Source: Luteibacter sp. UNC138MFCol5.1 (lineage in GTDB: Bacteria > Pseudomonadota > Gammaproteobacteria > Xanthomonadales > Rhodanobacteraceae). Taken from it: 64,000 nt of DNA. Below are positions 51,529 to 61,226 of the stretch, piece by piece. Each line of letters opens with the position of its first letter. The first letter of the stretch is position 1. Position numbers and translations under genes: made by a program. Location: contig NZ_FODZ01000005.1 of the NCBI RefSeq assembly GCF_900110505.1, positions 248,001-312,000 on the forward strand, given 5' to 3'. The notes under the pieces were generated by a model that saw only the letters and a program-made list of their open reading frames with translations, had not been told where the DNA came from and did no database searches.

Positions 51529-51886
51529 CGGGGCTTGAGAGTTTTCCAGTTCGGCTTCAACAGGGGTTTCGCGTCTGGACGGAGAATCTCGAGCTCGTAG
51601 ATCCGATCATCGACGTGATAAATGTAGACCTCGGCGCTTGCCCCACCCGCGTCGTTCACCGTTCCCTCGACGGGAAAACGGTCTGCGCCACGAAAAGTGT
51701 CTTGGCCCTTGCACGGACCTCGCTGCAATTCGAGGATATGAAAGATAAGGCGCGCACCATCGGGCGCCTCTTCATCGACCGTGGCACCTTCGAGATCAGC
51801 AAAGAACTGCACTCGTGATGCATCGTCTCCGATACAGGCGCCCAGAATCCGGAGAGCAGCCCGCTCCGCATCCGTAAGGTTCTCAT
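51525..51886 (-). pseudogene. DUF6984-like gene with a 1-bp frameshift after the start
   Basis: From GTG 51812 to the stop the frame codes for 95 residues ending VYIYHVDDRIYELEILRPD, the pattern of DUF6984-type proteins. The same frame is protein-like for 20 more residues upstream (NLTDAERAALRILGACIGDD) but has no start codon; an in-line ATG at 51886 followed by AGA is one base out of frame. Adding one A at 51880–51881 would give MRNLTDAERAALRILGAC, the expected beginning for this family. So the gene is either frameshifted or expressed only as the shorter GTG form. Family assignment is by remembered resemblance. Confidence 0.55.
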
Positions 51887-51961
51887 CGCGGCATTTGCCT
51901 CAGCACGGCGGACGTCGTCCCGACGCGAACATAGCAGACCGCGTGGTGCGTATTCCGATCT

Positions 51962-53461
51962 TCAGAAGCGGCGGTAATGCAGCGCCTCGGCGAGGTGCGA
52001 TTGCTCGACGCAACCGCTGCCGCCTTCGAGGTCGGCGATGGTGCGGGCGACGCGGAGGATGCGGTGGTAGGCGCGTGCCGATGCGCCGAGCTTGTCGAGG
52101 GCGGCTTCGAGCCATTCGCGTTCGTCGGAGAGCAGCGCGCAGTCGCGCTCGAGGTTGACGACGCTGAGTTCGGCGTTCGGTTGCCCTGCCCTCGCCAACG
52201 CCTTGTCGCGCGCGTGCATCACGCGCTCGCGCACCGTGGCGCTGTCGTCGTCGTGCGGTCCGCGTGGGGCCGAAAGTTCGGAGATCGGTACGCGCGGCAC
52301 TTGCACGCACAGGTCGATGCGATCCAGGAGCGGACCGGAGATGCGTGCGCGGTAGCGCTGCACCTGATCGGGCGTGCAGCGGCACTCGTGGAGAGGGTCG
52401 CCGGCGTAGCCGCACGGGCAGGGATTCATCGCGGCGACGAGCTGGAACTCCGCCGGGAACGTCGATTGCCGCGCCGCGCGCGAGATGACGATCTGTCCCG
52501 ACTCGAGCGGCTCGCGCAGGACCTCCAGCACGTGGCGGGTGAACTCGGGCAGTTCGTCGAGGAAGAGCACGCCATTGTGCGCCAGCGATATCTCGCCCGG
52601 GCGCGGCGAGGATCCGCCACCGACGAGCGCGGCACCGGACGCCGTGTGGTGCGGCGCGCGGAACGGGCGCCGGCGCCAGCAACGCGGATCGATGTCCTCG
52701 CCGGACAGGGAGCGCACGGCGCAGCTGGCCAGCGCTTCGGTTTCGCTCATCGGCGGCAGGATGCCCGGCAGGCGCTCGGCCAGCATCGTCTTGCCGGTAC
52801 CGGGTGGGCCGACGAGGAGGATGTGGTGACCGCCGGCGGCCGCGATTTCCAGCGCGCGGCGCGCCTGGTGCTGGCCGCGGATGTCGCGCATGTCCGGGCC
52901 GCAGGTCGGCATCTGGTAGAAGTCGGCCGCCGCGGGGCTCGTCAGCTCGGCCTGCCCCCGCAGCCAGGCGCAGACCTCGGCCAGGCTTTCGGCCAGGAGG
53001 ACGTCGCCCTCGCCGATCAGCGCCGCTTCGGCGGCGTTGGCCATCGGAACAACGATGCGCCGGCCGCTACGCCGGGCGCGTATCAGCGCGGGCAGGATGC
53101 CGGGCACGGCGCGCAGTTCGCCCGAGAGCGCCAGCTCGCCGAGGAATTCGCAGTCGTCGAGACGTTCGCGCGGCACCTGGGAGCCGGCGGCGAGGATGCC
53201 CAGAGCGATGGCGAGATCGAAGCGGCCGCCGTCCTTCGGCAGCTCCGCCGGCGCGAGGTTCACGGTGACGCGCCGGTTCGGGTAGTCGAAGGCGGTGCTC
53301 TGAATGGCCACGCGCACGCGGTCGCGCGCCTCGCGCACGGCCGCTTCGGGCAGGCCGACGATGGAGGTGGATGGCAGGCCGCCGGACAGGTGGACCTCGA
53401 CGACGACCTGCGGCGCGGTGACACCTTCCTGCGCGCGAGAGAGGGTGACGGCGAGGCTCAT
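51962..53461 (-). CDS. comM: ComM/YifB-family AAA+ helicase (Mg-chelatase-like)
   Basis: 499 residues from ATG 53461 (MSLAVTLSRAQEG, the family start). An N-terminal Lon-type fold (about 20–145) is followed by the AAA+ module: Walker A GPPGTGKT, Walker B GVLFLDELPEF, and the zinc-like AMNPCPCGYAGD block. ComM is a hexameric helicase that promotes branch migration of incoming DNA in natural transformation. The upstream gene is ubiK. Confidence 0.96.
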   Translation of the reverse strand: MSLAVTLSRAQEGVTAPQVVVEVHLSGGLPSTSIVGLPEAAVREARDRVRVAIQSTAFDYPNRRVTVNLAPAELPKDGGRFDLAIALGILAAGSQVPRERLDDCEFLGELALSGELRAVPGILPALIRARRSGRRIVVPMANAAEAALIGEGDVLLAESLAEVCAWLRGQAELTSPAAADFYQMPTCGPDMRDIRGQHQARRALEIAAAGGHHILLVGPPGTGKTMLAERLPGILPPMSETEALASCAVRSLSGEDIDPRCWRRRPFRAPHHTASGAALVGGGSSPRPGEISLAHNGVLFLDELPEFTRHVLEVLREPLESGQIVISRAARQSTFPAEFQLVAAMNPCPCGYAGDPLHECRCTPDQVQRYRARISGPLLDRIDLCVQVPRVPISELSAPRGPHDDDSATVRERVMHARDKALARAGQPNAELSVVNLERDCALLSDEREWLEAALDKLGASARAYHRILRVARTIADLEGGSGCVEQSHLAEALHYRRF

Positions 53462-53562
53462 GGCGCCGGGAATCGTAACCGGTAACGGATCGGGCGCCAA
53501 AGGGCGTGGACGAGGTGTTCGCGGGCTCCGTTCCGCATACGCACTCCCTTGCGGTCGCTGGG

Positions 53563-53615
53563 AAAATAACCGCCCCCGACCGCTCTCGGGGTGAGGGTGA
53601 CGGATCGGGGGCGGT
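53563..53615 (-). terminator. Terminator downstream of ubiK
   Basis: Perfect 11-bp stem ACCGCCCCCGA / TCGGGGGCGGT (53569–53579 with 53605–53615), followed on the minus strand by TATTTT (53568–53563). It lies 21 bp after the ubiK stop. Confidence 0.8.
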
Positions 53616-53635
53616 CCCGGGCTGTGCAGCCGTCC

Positions 53636-53899
53636 TTACTGGCCGCGGTGCGCCGCGCTGATTTCGAGATCGGCGAGGCGCTTTTCCAACTGCTCGAGCC
53701 GGTCGCGCGTGCGCGCCAGGACCTGACTCTGTACATCGAATTCTTCGCGGGTTACGAGATCGAGGCGGCGTAGTCCCTGCGCCAGAATATCTTTGAAGTT
53801 GGCATGCATATCCTCACGCGCTTGCGCCAACCCTGGCGGAACCAACGATGCCAATCGCTGTGCGAGTTGATCGATACCCTGCACATCCATCTTGCGCAC
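53636..53899 (-). CDS. ubiK: Ubiquinone biosynthesis accessory factor UbiK (BMFP/YqiC)
   Basis: 87 residues. ATG 53899 or 53890 (MDVQGIDQLAQRLASLVP). It forms a helical N-terminus and a C-terminal trimeric coiled coil (EEFDVQSQVLARTRDRLEQLEKRLADLE). UbiK interacts with UbiJ in the aerobic Ubi complex and binds membranes. A clear terminator follows, so it is monocistronic. The upstream region shared with the PII gene carries the TGTAGG/CCTACA repeats. Confidence 0.93.
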   Translation of the reverse strand: MRKMDVQGIDQLAQRLASLVPPGLAQAREDMHANFKDILAQGLRRLDLVTREEFDVQSQVLARTRDRLEQLEKRLADLEISAAHRGQ

Positions 53900-53934
53900 C
53901 TCGATGTCGTGGAATGAATTTAGAGTGATGGGAT

Positions 53935-54409
<475 letters not shown>

Positions 54410-54427
54410 CGGACGCCGTCGCGCCGG

Positions 54428-54961
54428 TCAGGCCGGCTGCGCCCGGGAGCGCAGGAAGCGGCGATGGTGGACGAGGATGCCCGCGTAGTAGGCGAGGTAA
54501 TAGCCCAGCGTAAGACCGATCACGGCCATCGTCAGCGGGCTGTTGCCGGGGGCCGGCCCATGCGCCGCGGCGACCGTGCCACCGGCCAGCGCGGGAGCGA
54601 ACATCAGGAAGCGCCAGGCGAGCCGCCCCACCAGCAGCGCGGTCAGCGCGCCGCCCATCCAGGGGTTCGGGATATAGAAGTCGGTGCCGCCGGCGCCTGC
54701 CTCGAAGCGCGTCAGGCGCAGGCCGACGAATGTGGCGAGCGCCGCGCCCGCCAGGGCTCCCCCGAGAACGCCCTCGGCCAGACGGATGTCCTGCAGCCCC
54801 GAGAGCATCGCGAGGCCGATCACCACGGCGAAGATCCCGATGCGGACCTTCATCCGCGTCGTCCGGATCGGCTGCCGCCCGAAGCTGCCGCGGACGCGGC
54901 GGTAGACGGCGAAGGCCATGAGCGGGGCGACGAGCAGCGGGAGGGCGGATGGGGCGAGCAT
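54428..54961 (-). CDS. CcdC/DUF1453-like membrane protein
   Basis: 177 residues with four membrane segments (LPLLVAPLMAFAVY; IGIFAVVIGLAMLSGLQDI; VLGGALAGAALATFVGLRL; TALLVGRLAWRFLMFAPALA; and VIGLTLGYYLAYYAGIL). The order and RTTRMKVRIG block resemble the DUF1453/CcdC family, whose role in bacteria is not established. Convergent with PII across 19 bp. Confidence 0.65.
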   Translation of the reverse strand: MLAPSALPLLVAPLMAFAVYRRVRGSFGRQPIRTTRMKVRIGIFAVVIGLAMLSGLQDIRLAEGVLGGALAGAALATFVGLRLTRFEAGAGGTDFYIPNPWMGGALTALLVGRLAWRFLMFAPALAGGTVAAAHGPAPGNSPLTMAVIGLTLGYYLAYYAGILVHHRRFLRSRAQPA

Positions 54962-55068
54962 GGCGATGGCCTCGTGGACGGTGTGGTACCAGATTCGCGC
55001 GAACCGCCCTTCGGTACGAGGGGCGGTTGTGAGGCATCGGGGATGACGGATGTCACCCAGCCCTGCGA

Positions 55069-55803
55069 TTACTTCGCCTTGCCCTGGTTGGCCACGGCGG
55101 CCATCTTCGCCTCGATTTCCGCCTGGTCGCCCAGGTAGTAGTGCTTCACCGGCTTCAGCTCGGCGTCGAATTCATAGACGAGCGGGATGCCGTTGGGGAT
55201 GTTGAGGTCGGCGATGTCGTCGTCGGAGATGTCGTCGAAGAACTTCACCAGCGCGCGCATGGAATTGCCGTGGGCCGCCATGACGACGTTCTTACCCGAC
55301 CGGATCGCCGGCGCCAGCACCTCGTGCCAGTATGGGAGCACACGGGCCACGGTGTCCTTGAGGCACTCGGTCAGCGGCACGTCGATGCCCTCGTAGCGCG
55401 CGTCGTCCGCGAACGACTTCGCGCCGGCCTCGAGCGCCGGCGGCGGCGTGTCGTAGCTGCGACGCCAGATGTGCACCTGCTCGTTGCCGTACTTCGCGGC
55501 CGTCTCGGCCTTGTTGAGGCCGGTCAGTGCGCCGTAGTGACGCTCGTTGAGGCGCCAGTCGGTCACCACCGGCACCCACATCAGGTCCATCTCGTCCTGC
55601 ACGTGCCACAGCGTGCGCACGGCGCGCTTCAGGTACGACGTGTGCGCCAGGTCGAAGGTGAAGCCGGCTTCCTTCAGGAGACGGCCGGCCTCGCGGGCTT
55701 CGGCGATACCCTGCTCGCTGAGGTCGACGTCGGCCCAGCCGCTGAAGCGGTTTTCGAGGTTCCAGGCCGACTGGCCGTGGCGAATCATGACGAGCTTGTA
55801 CAT
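55069..55803 (-). CDS. gpmA: 2,3-bisphosphoglycerate-dependent phosphoglycerate mutase
   Basis: 244 residues. Phosphohistidine motif RHGQSAWN (H9) at the N-terminus; [14 protein letters not shown], and the distal [15 protein letters not shown] with the second catalytic His. This is the dPGM family, interconverting 2- and 3-phosphoglycerate in glycolysis. Length is as in E. coli GpmA (250). Stand-alone gene, divergent from the VNG-repeat gene. Confidence 0.97.
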   Translation of the reverse strand: MYKLVMIRHGQSAWNLENRFSGWADVDLSEQGIAEAREAGRLLKEAGFTFDLAHTSYLKRAVRTLWHVQDEMDLMWVPVVTDWRLNERHYGALTGLNKAETAAKYGNEQVHIWRRSYDTPPPALEAGAKSFADDARYEGIDVPLTECLKDTVARVLPYWHEVLAPAIRSGKNVVMAAHGNSMRALVKFFDDISDDDIADLNIPNGIPLVYEFDAELKPVKHYYLGDQAEIEAKMAAVANQGKAK

Positions 55804-55961
55804 GGCGTTCGTTTCGATGCGAGGGAAAAAGCCATGGTGGGGCGAGGGGTCGGTCGCGTCAACTTGATCGCCTCCGGCCCGCCCCCCCTGCCGTCAGTCA
55901 CGCTAAACCTTGCGCCGGAGGGGTGCATCCTAGGGGCTCAGTCACCCGTGGAGTCCGACCC

Positions 55962-56615
55962 ATGCGCCGCACGCTTCTCTCGATCCTCATCGCCCTGTCC
56001 GTCTCCGGCGCCGCCTTCGCGGACGATGGCGATGTCAGCAAGGTCAACGGCACCGCCTCGGTCGAGGCCGGACAGCGGGCCGGGGACGTCAGTTCGGTGA
56101 ACGGCTCCGTTCGTATCGGCGACCGTGCCGTGGTGAAGGAAGCCAGCACCGTGAACGGCGCCGTCGAGCTGGGCGAAGGCGCGTCGGCCACCAAGGCGGA
56201 GACGGTCAACGGCGCGGTGACGCTGCACGAGAAGGCCCAGGTCTCGGGCACGGTGGAAACCGTCAACGGCCGCCTGAAGCTGGAGAAGGGCGCCGATGTA
56301 AAGGGCCAGCTGTCGAACGTCAACGGCGACATCACCGTCGAGGGGGCGCACGTCGGCGGCGGGATCGAGACGACCAACTCGGACATCACCATCGGCGAGG
56401 GCGCGCGGATCGATGGCGGCATCGTCGTCAAGAAGCCGAGCATGAGCTGGTTCAACGGCAACAGCCGCGTGCCCAGGGTGGTGATCGGTCCGCATGCCGT
56501 CGTGCAGGGCACGCTCCGGTTCGAACGCGAGGTCGAGCTCTACGTCAGCGACTCGGCCACCGTCGGCCGCATCGATGGCGCGACCGCGAAGAAGTTCTCG
56601 GGCGCCTCGCCCTGA
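55962..56615 (+). CDS. Secreted VNG-repeat (bactofilin-like beta-helix) protein
   Basis: 217 residues from ATG 55962, giving a signal peptide (cleavage near GAAFADDG, residue 21–22). Seven to eight degenerate repeats of about 18–20 residues follow: VSKVNGTASV, VSSVNGSVRIG, ASTVNGAVELG, AETVNGAVTLH, VETVNGRLKLE, LSNVNGDITVE, IETTNSDITIG. Each places VNG before a beta strand, suggesting a short parallel beta-solenoid as in bactofilins, but exported. Upstream 55923 is in frame but lacks a signal. Function unknown; an envelope scaffold is an inference. Confidence 0.75.
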   Translation: MRRTLLSILIALSVSGAAFADDGDVSKVNGTASVEAGQRAGDVSSVNGSVRIGDRAVVKEASTVNGAVELGEGASATKAETVNGAVTLHEKAQVSGTVETVNGRLKLEKGADVKGQLSNVNGDITVEGAHVGGGIETTNSDITIGEGARIDGGIVVKKPSMSWFNGNSRVPRVVIGPHAVVQGTLRFEREVELYVSDSATVGRIDGATAKKFSGASP

Positions 56616-56628
56616 TCGGCGTTTCGCC

Positions 56629-57612
<984 letters not shown>

Positions 57613-58323
57613 TCAGGTGATACGCGCCGCCATCCGATGGTTGCCCGTGAGCGCGGCCCAGCGCATGCCGGTGTCGATCCACATCAGATACCCGGCCTCC
57701 ATCGCGAGACGGATCGCGTAGCGCGGGGTCCACGGAACATGCGACTCGGCGGCGACCGGCCCGGCGTCGAAACCCAGCCGCCGGGCGAGGTATAGGCATC
57801 GCGCCAGATGGTAGCGGCTGGTCACGAGCCACACCGGCGGCAACGGGTCGTCGTCGCGCTCCCGGAGCAGCACGCGCGCATGGCGCAGGTTCTCCAGCGA
57901 GTCGATCGACATCTGTTCCAGCGCCAGCGGCACCGCCCGCGGCCAGCCTTCGCCCAGCAGCCAGCGCCGCCCCGCCTCGGCCTCGCTCACCGACCCGCCA
58001 CTGAAACCGCCGAGGAGATACACCCGCGAGGCGAAACCCGCCAGCGCATCATCCCGCGCGCGCGCCAGACGCTGGCGAAAATCGGCCTCGGGCCGGTCGT
58101 CCACCAGACGGCGACCGAACACCAGCAACGTGCGGCGTGACGGCGCGCTCGCCGGGCTACGCGTGGCCAGCCACACCACCCGGGCGACGTGGGCCACGTA
58201 GAGCAGCCCGGCCGTGGCGGCGAACGCGATCGCGGTGACGAACGCCGCCACGAGGATGTCGCGGTCGCTGAGGTATCGCCATACGCCTCGGCGCAGGATT
58301 TTCGGTGCCTGGATACCGGACAT
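57613..58323 (-). CDS. YdcF/SanA-type DUF218 envelope protein
   Basis: 236 residues from ATG 58323 (ATG 58377 is also in frame). One N-terminal membrane segment (LVAAFVTAIAFAATAGLLYV) and a DUF218 domain with LVFGRRLVDDRP, the E/S-rich MSIDSLENLRHAR and VTSRYHLARCLYLARRLG. DUF218 proteins (SanA, ElyC, YdcF) act in peptidoglycan or lipid-carrier homeostasis at the envelope. It lies next to the pigment cluster but is transcribed away from it. Confidence 0.86.
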   Translation of the reverse strand: MSGIQAPKILRRGVWRYLSDRDILVAAFVTAIAFAATAGLLYVAHVARVVWLATRSPASAPSRRTLLVFGRRLVDDRPEADFRQRLARARDDALAGFASRVYLLGGFSGGSVSEAEAGRRWLLGEGWPRAVPLALEQMSIDSLENLRHARVLLRERDDDPLPPVWLVTSRYHLARCLYLARRLGFDAGPVAAESHVPWTPRYAIRLAMEAGYLMWIDTGMRWAALTGNHRMAARIT

Positions 58324-58437
58324 CGCTCGGGTCCGCGGGAAGACGCACAGTCTGCGTACTGTCGCTCCGGGGTGCAATCGCTGAACGACGATTTGCGTTC
58401 ACGCGACGCTACCGAGCAAAAAGGATAGGCTCGCGGC

Positions 58438-59640
58438 ATGCCCCATCCCATGCCTCCTCTCGCCATCCGCGCGTACACCGCCACATCCGCCCTCGGCCGG
58501 GGGCTCAGCGCCCACGCAGACGCCCTCGCCGCCTCGCGCGGTGGCCTCGCCCCGAACGACTTCAGCGTCGCCCCGCTCGCGTGCTGGATCGGCCGCGTCG
58601 CCGGGGTCGAGGACGAACCGCTGCCCGCCCGCTTCGCCGAGTGGGAATGCCGCAACAACCGCCTCGCCTGGCTGGCTCTTCAGCAGGACGGCTTCGCCGA
58701 CGCGGTCCACGCCGCGCGCGAACGCTACGGCTCGGCACGCGTGGCCGTGCTGCTCGGTACGTCCACCGCGAGCATCGGCTCCACCGAGGAAGGCTACCGC
58801 CGCCTCGAGGACGGCCGGATGCCGGCCGACCTGCACCGGGCGGTCATCCACACGCCGCATTCGCTGGCGGGTTTCGTCGCCGCCGCGTTCGATCTGGACG
58901 GCCCCTGCCTCACGGTGGCCACCGCCTGTTCGTCGAGCGCGAAGGTCTTCGCCAACGCCGAGCGCATGATCCGCCTCGGCCTCATCGACGCCGCCGTGGT
59001 CGGCGGCACCGACACCCTCTGCGACAGCGTGCTCTTCGGCTTCAACGCGCTGGAGCTCGTGTCGCCCGAACCGTGCCGTCCCTTCGACGCCCGGCGCAGC
59101 GGCATCTCCATCGGCGAAGCCGCCGGATTCGCGCTGCTCGAGCGCGCCGTCGGCGACGACGATGCGCCGCTGCTGATCGGTTACGGCGAGGCGAGCGACG
59201 CGCACCACATGTCCACGCCGCATCCCGAAGGCCTCGGCGCCGAGCTCGCCCTGCGCGACGCGCTGGCGCGCGCGGGCATCGAGCCGAGCGACGTCGATTA
59301 CATCAACCTGCACGGCACGGCCAGCCAGAAGAACGACGAGGTGGAGGCGGCCCTGGTCGCCCGCGCGTTCCCGGCGTCCACACGGGCGAGCTCGACCAAG
59401 GGCTTCACCGGGCACACGCTCGGCGCCGCCGGCATCCTGGAGACGGCGATCACCCTGCTCGCGATGCGCGACGGCAGCGTGCCGGGCAACCTCGGCGCCG
59501 ACGCGCCCGATCCACTCTGCGGGCCGCAGATGGCATGGACGCGCGAGGAGCGCGACATCCGCATCGCACTGAGCAACTCGTTCGGCTTCGGTGGCAACAA
59601 CGCCTGCCTCGCCTTCGCCCGCGCGGGGTATCTCGCATGA
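58438..59640 (+). CDS. Beta-ketoacyl-ACP synthase of an aryl-polyene/xanthomonadin-type cluster
   Basis: 400 residues, thiolase-fold KS (FabB/F type). Catalytic triad complete: C164 in TVATACSSSAKV, H292 in NLHGTASQKND and H326 in STKGFTGHTLGAAG. The first gene of a four-gene operon with a chain-length-factor-like KS (ATGA overlap), GT2 and FAD oxidoreductase genes. APE clusters make conjugated polyenes from a hydroxybenzoyl starter; in Xanthomonadales these include brominated xanthomonadins. Start preference from a weak ribosome site; upstream region holds no clear promoter. Confidence 0.93.
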   Translation: MPHPMPPLAIRAYTATSALGRGLSAHADALAASRGGLAPNDFSVAPLACWIGRVAGVEDEPLPARFAEWECRNNRLAWLALQQDGFADAVHAARERYGSARVAVLLGTSTASIGSTEEGYRRLEDGRMPADLHRAVIHTPHSLAGFVAAAFDLDGPCLTVATACSSSAKVFANAERMIRLGLIDAAVVGGTDTLCDSVLFGFNALELVSPEPCRPFDARRSGISIGEAAGFALLERAVGDDDAPLLIGYGEASDAHHMSTPHPEGLGAELALRDALARAGIEPSDVDYINLHGTASQKNDEVEAALVARAFPASTRASSTKGFTGHTLGAAGILETAITLLAMRDGSVPGNLGADAPDPLCGPQMAWTREERDIRIALSNSFGFGGNNACLAFARAGYLA

Positions 59641-60437
59641 GCGCGGCACTCTCCGTCTGGGTCGGCGGCATCGGCCTGTGGGCACCCGGCGCCGGCGACT
59701 GGCATGCCTTCCGCGAGATCGTGAGCGGTGCCGCGACGGCTGGCGAAACGGCACGACCCGCCGCGGACGTGCTGCCGCCCAACGAACGCCGTCGCGCGCC
59801 CGAAAGCGTACTGCTGGCGGCGGCCGCCGCCGGTCAGGCCGTCCGCATGAGCGGACGCGAAGCCGACACGCTGCCGTGCGTTTTCGCGTCCGCGCACGGC
59901 GACCAGGTGATCACCGACTACATGTGCCAGACGCTGGCCACCGCGCCGGCCGAGCTCTCGCCCACGAAGTTCCACAACTCGGTGCACAACGCGCCCGCCG
60001 GTTACTGGACGATCGCCACGCACTGCCATGCGAGTTCGAGCGCCGTCTCCGGTGGCGAGTACGCCTTCGGCGCGGGGCTGCTGGAAGCGGCCACGCTGGC
60101 GGTCGCCGACGATCGCGACGTGCTCCTGGCCAGCTACGACATCGCGGGCAGCGGACCGCTCGGCGAGATGACCACGACGACCGGCCCGTTCGCCGTGGCG
60201 CTCGTGCTGTCGCCACGCGCCGATGGCGCGGCCGTCCGGCTCGACATCACCCCCGAGCCCGGCAACAGCGGCGGCGAGCCGTTGGGTGACGCATGGCTCG
60301 ACGGCATCGCCGCCAGCAACCCGTCGGCCCGCGCGATACCGTTGATGCGCGCGCTGGCGTTGACGCGCCCGACGGCGCTCCGCGTCGCGGCCGCCCAAGG
60401 CCTCGATCTGCACATCGATGTCGGAGTCGCAGGATGA
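59637..60437 (+). CDS. Beta-ketoacyl synthase chain-length-factor-like protein
   Basis: 266 residues, Ketoacyl-synt_2 type. It keeps a Cys in IATHCHASSSAVSGGEYAF but has no His–His pair like the neighbouring KS and is much shorter, so it is probably a partner (chain-length factor) that forms a heterodimer with the upstream KS. ATG 59637 overlaps its stop by 4 bp. These short KS proteins are diagnostic for aryl-polyene clusters. Confidence 0.88.
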   Translation: MSAALSVWVGGIGLWAPGAGDWHAFREIVSGAATAGETARPAADVLPPNERRRAPESVLLAAAAAGQAVRMSGREADTLPCVFASAHGDQVITDYMCQTLATAPAELSPTKFHNSVHNAPAGYWTIATHCHASSSAVSGGEYAFGAGLLEAATLAVADDRDVLLASYDIAGSGPLGEMTTTTGPFAVALVLSPRADGAAVRLDITPEPGNSGGEPLGDAWLDGIAASNPSARAIPLMRALALTRPTALRVAAAQGLDLHIDVGVAG

Positions 60438-61195
60438 GCGCCGCGACCCCTCGCTATTGCATCCTGATTCCCTGCCTCAACGAGGAACGGGCCATCGGGC
60501 GCGTGGTCGGCGAGGCGGTGGCGCTCGGCCTCCCGGTGATCGTGGTGGACGACGGGTCGGACGATGGCACGCCGGCGATCGTGCGCTCTCTTCCCGTGAC
60601 GCTGCTTCGCCACGACACGCGGCGAGGCAAGGGCGAAGCGCTGCGCACGGGCTTTCGCGAGGTCATCCGCCAGGGCTACGACGGCGTGGTCACCATGGAC
60701 GGCGACGGCCAGCACCTCGCTTCCGACATACCCGCCATCCTCGCCGCGGCCGAGCGGCATCCCGGCAGCATCGTCATCGGCGCCCGGCTGCTGGAACGCG
60801 AGCAGCAGCCCAACGGGCGGCGCCGCGCGAACGCGGTCGCCGACTGGGGCATCTCGTGGGCATGCGGGCGCCCCGTCGCGGACACGCAGAGCGGCCAGCG
60901 TTTCTATCCACGCGCGGTGCTCGATCTCGTCGACGTACCGGCGGAGCATTTCGTCTTCGAGGCCGCCGTCCTGATCACCGCCTGCCGCGAGCGCGGCATC
61001 GGTGTCGTTTCCGTGCCGATCGCCTCGCGCTACCAGGGCGACTTCCGCATGAGCCACTTCAAGCCGGTGCGCGACGTGTCGCGCATCACCCTCTACACGA
61101 TCGGCCGCATTTTTCATTACGGGAGCGTGGTGGGCAGTTACCGCCGTTCGCTCGGCGCGCCGACGATCATCGGTGGCGGCCGCAACGGCCACTGA
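60434..61195 (+). CDS. Family 2 glycosyltransferase
   Basis: 253 residues from ATG 60434, which overlaps the previous stop by 4 bp. GT-A fold with the nucleotide-sugar sites ILIPCLNEERAIG, VVDDGSDDGT and the metal-binding DGDGQH. It resembles dolichyl-phosphate mannose synthase-like GT2 enzymes but lacks membrane helices. In xanthomonadin/APE loci such a GT probably adds a sugar to the polyene lipid. Confidence 0.92.
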   Translation: MSAATPRYCILIPCLNEERAIGRVVGEAVALGLPVIVVDDGSDDGTPAIVRSLPVTLLRHDTRRGKGEALRTGFREVIRQGYDGVVTMDGDGQHLASDIPAILAAAERHPGSIVIGARLLEREQQPNGRRRANAVADWGISWACGRPVADTQSGQRFYPRAVLDLVDVPAEHFVFEAAVLITACRERGIGVVSVPIASRYQGDFRMSHFKPVRDVSRITLYTIGRIFHYGSVVGSYRRSLGAPTIIGGGRNGH

Positions 61196-61226
61196 TCCGG
61201 ACCAATCGCACCAGGGGTTGCATCGA

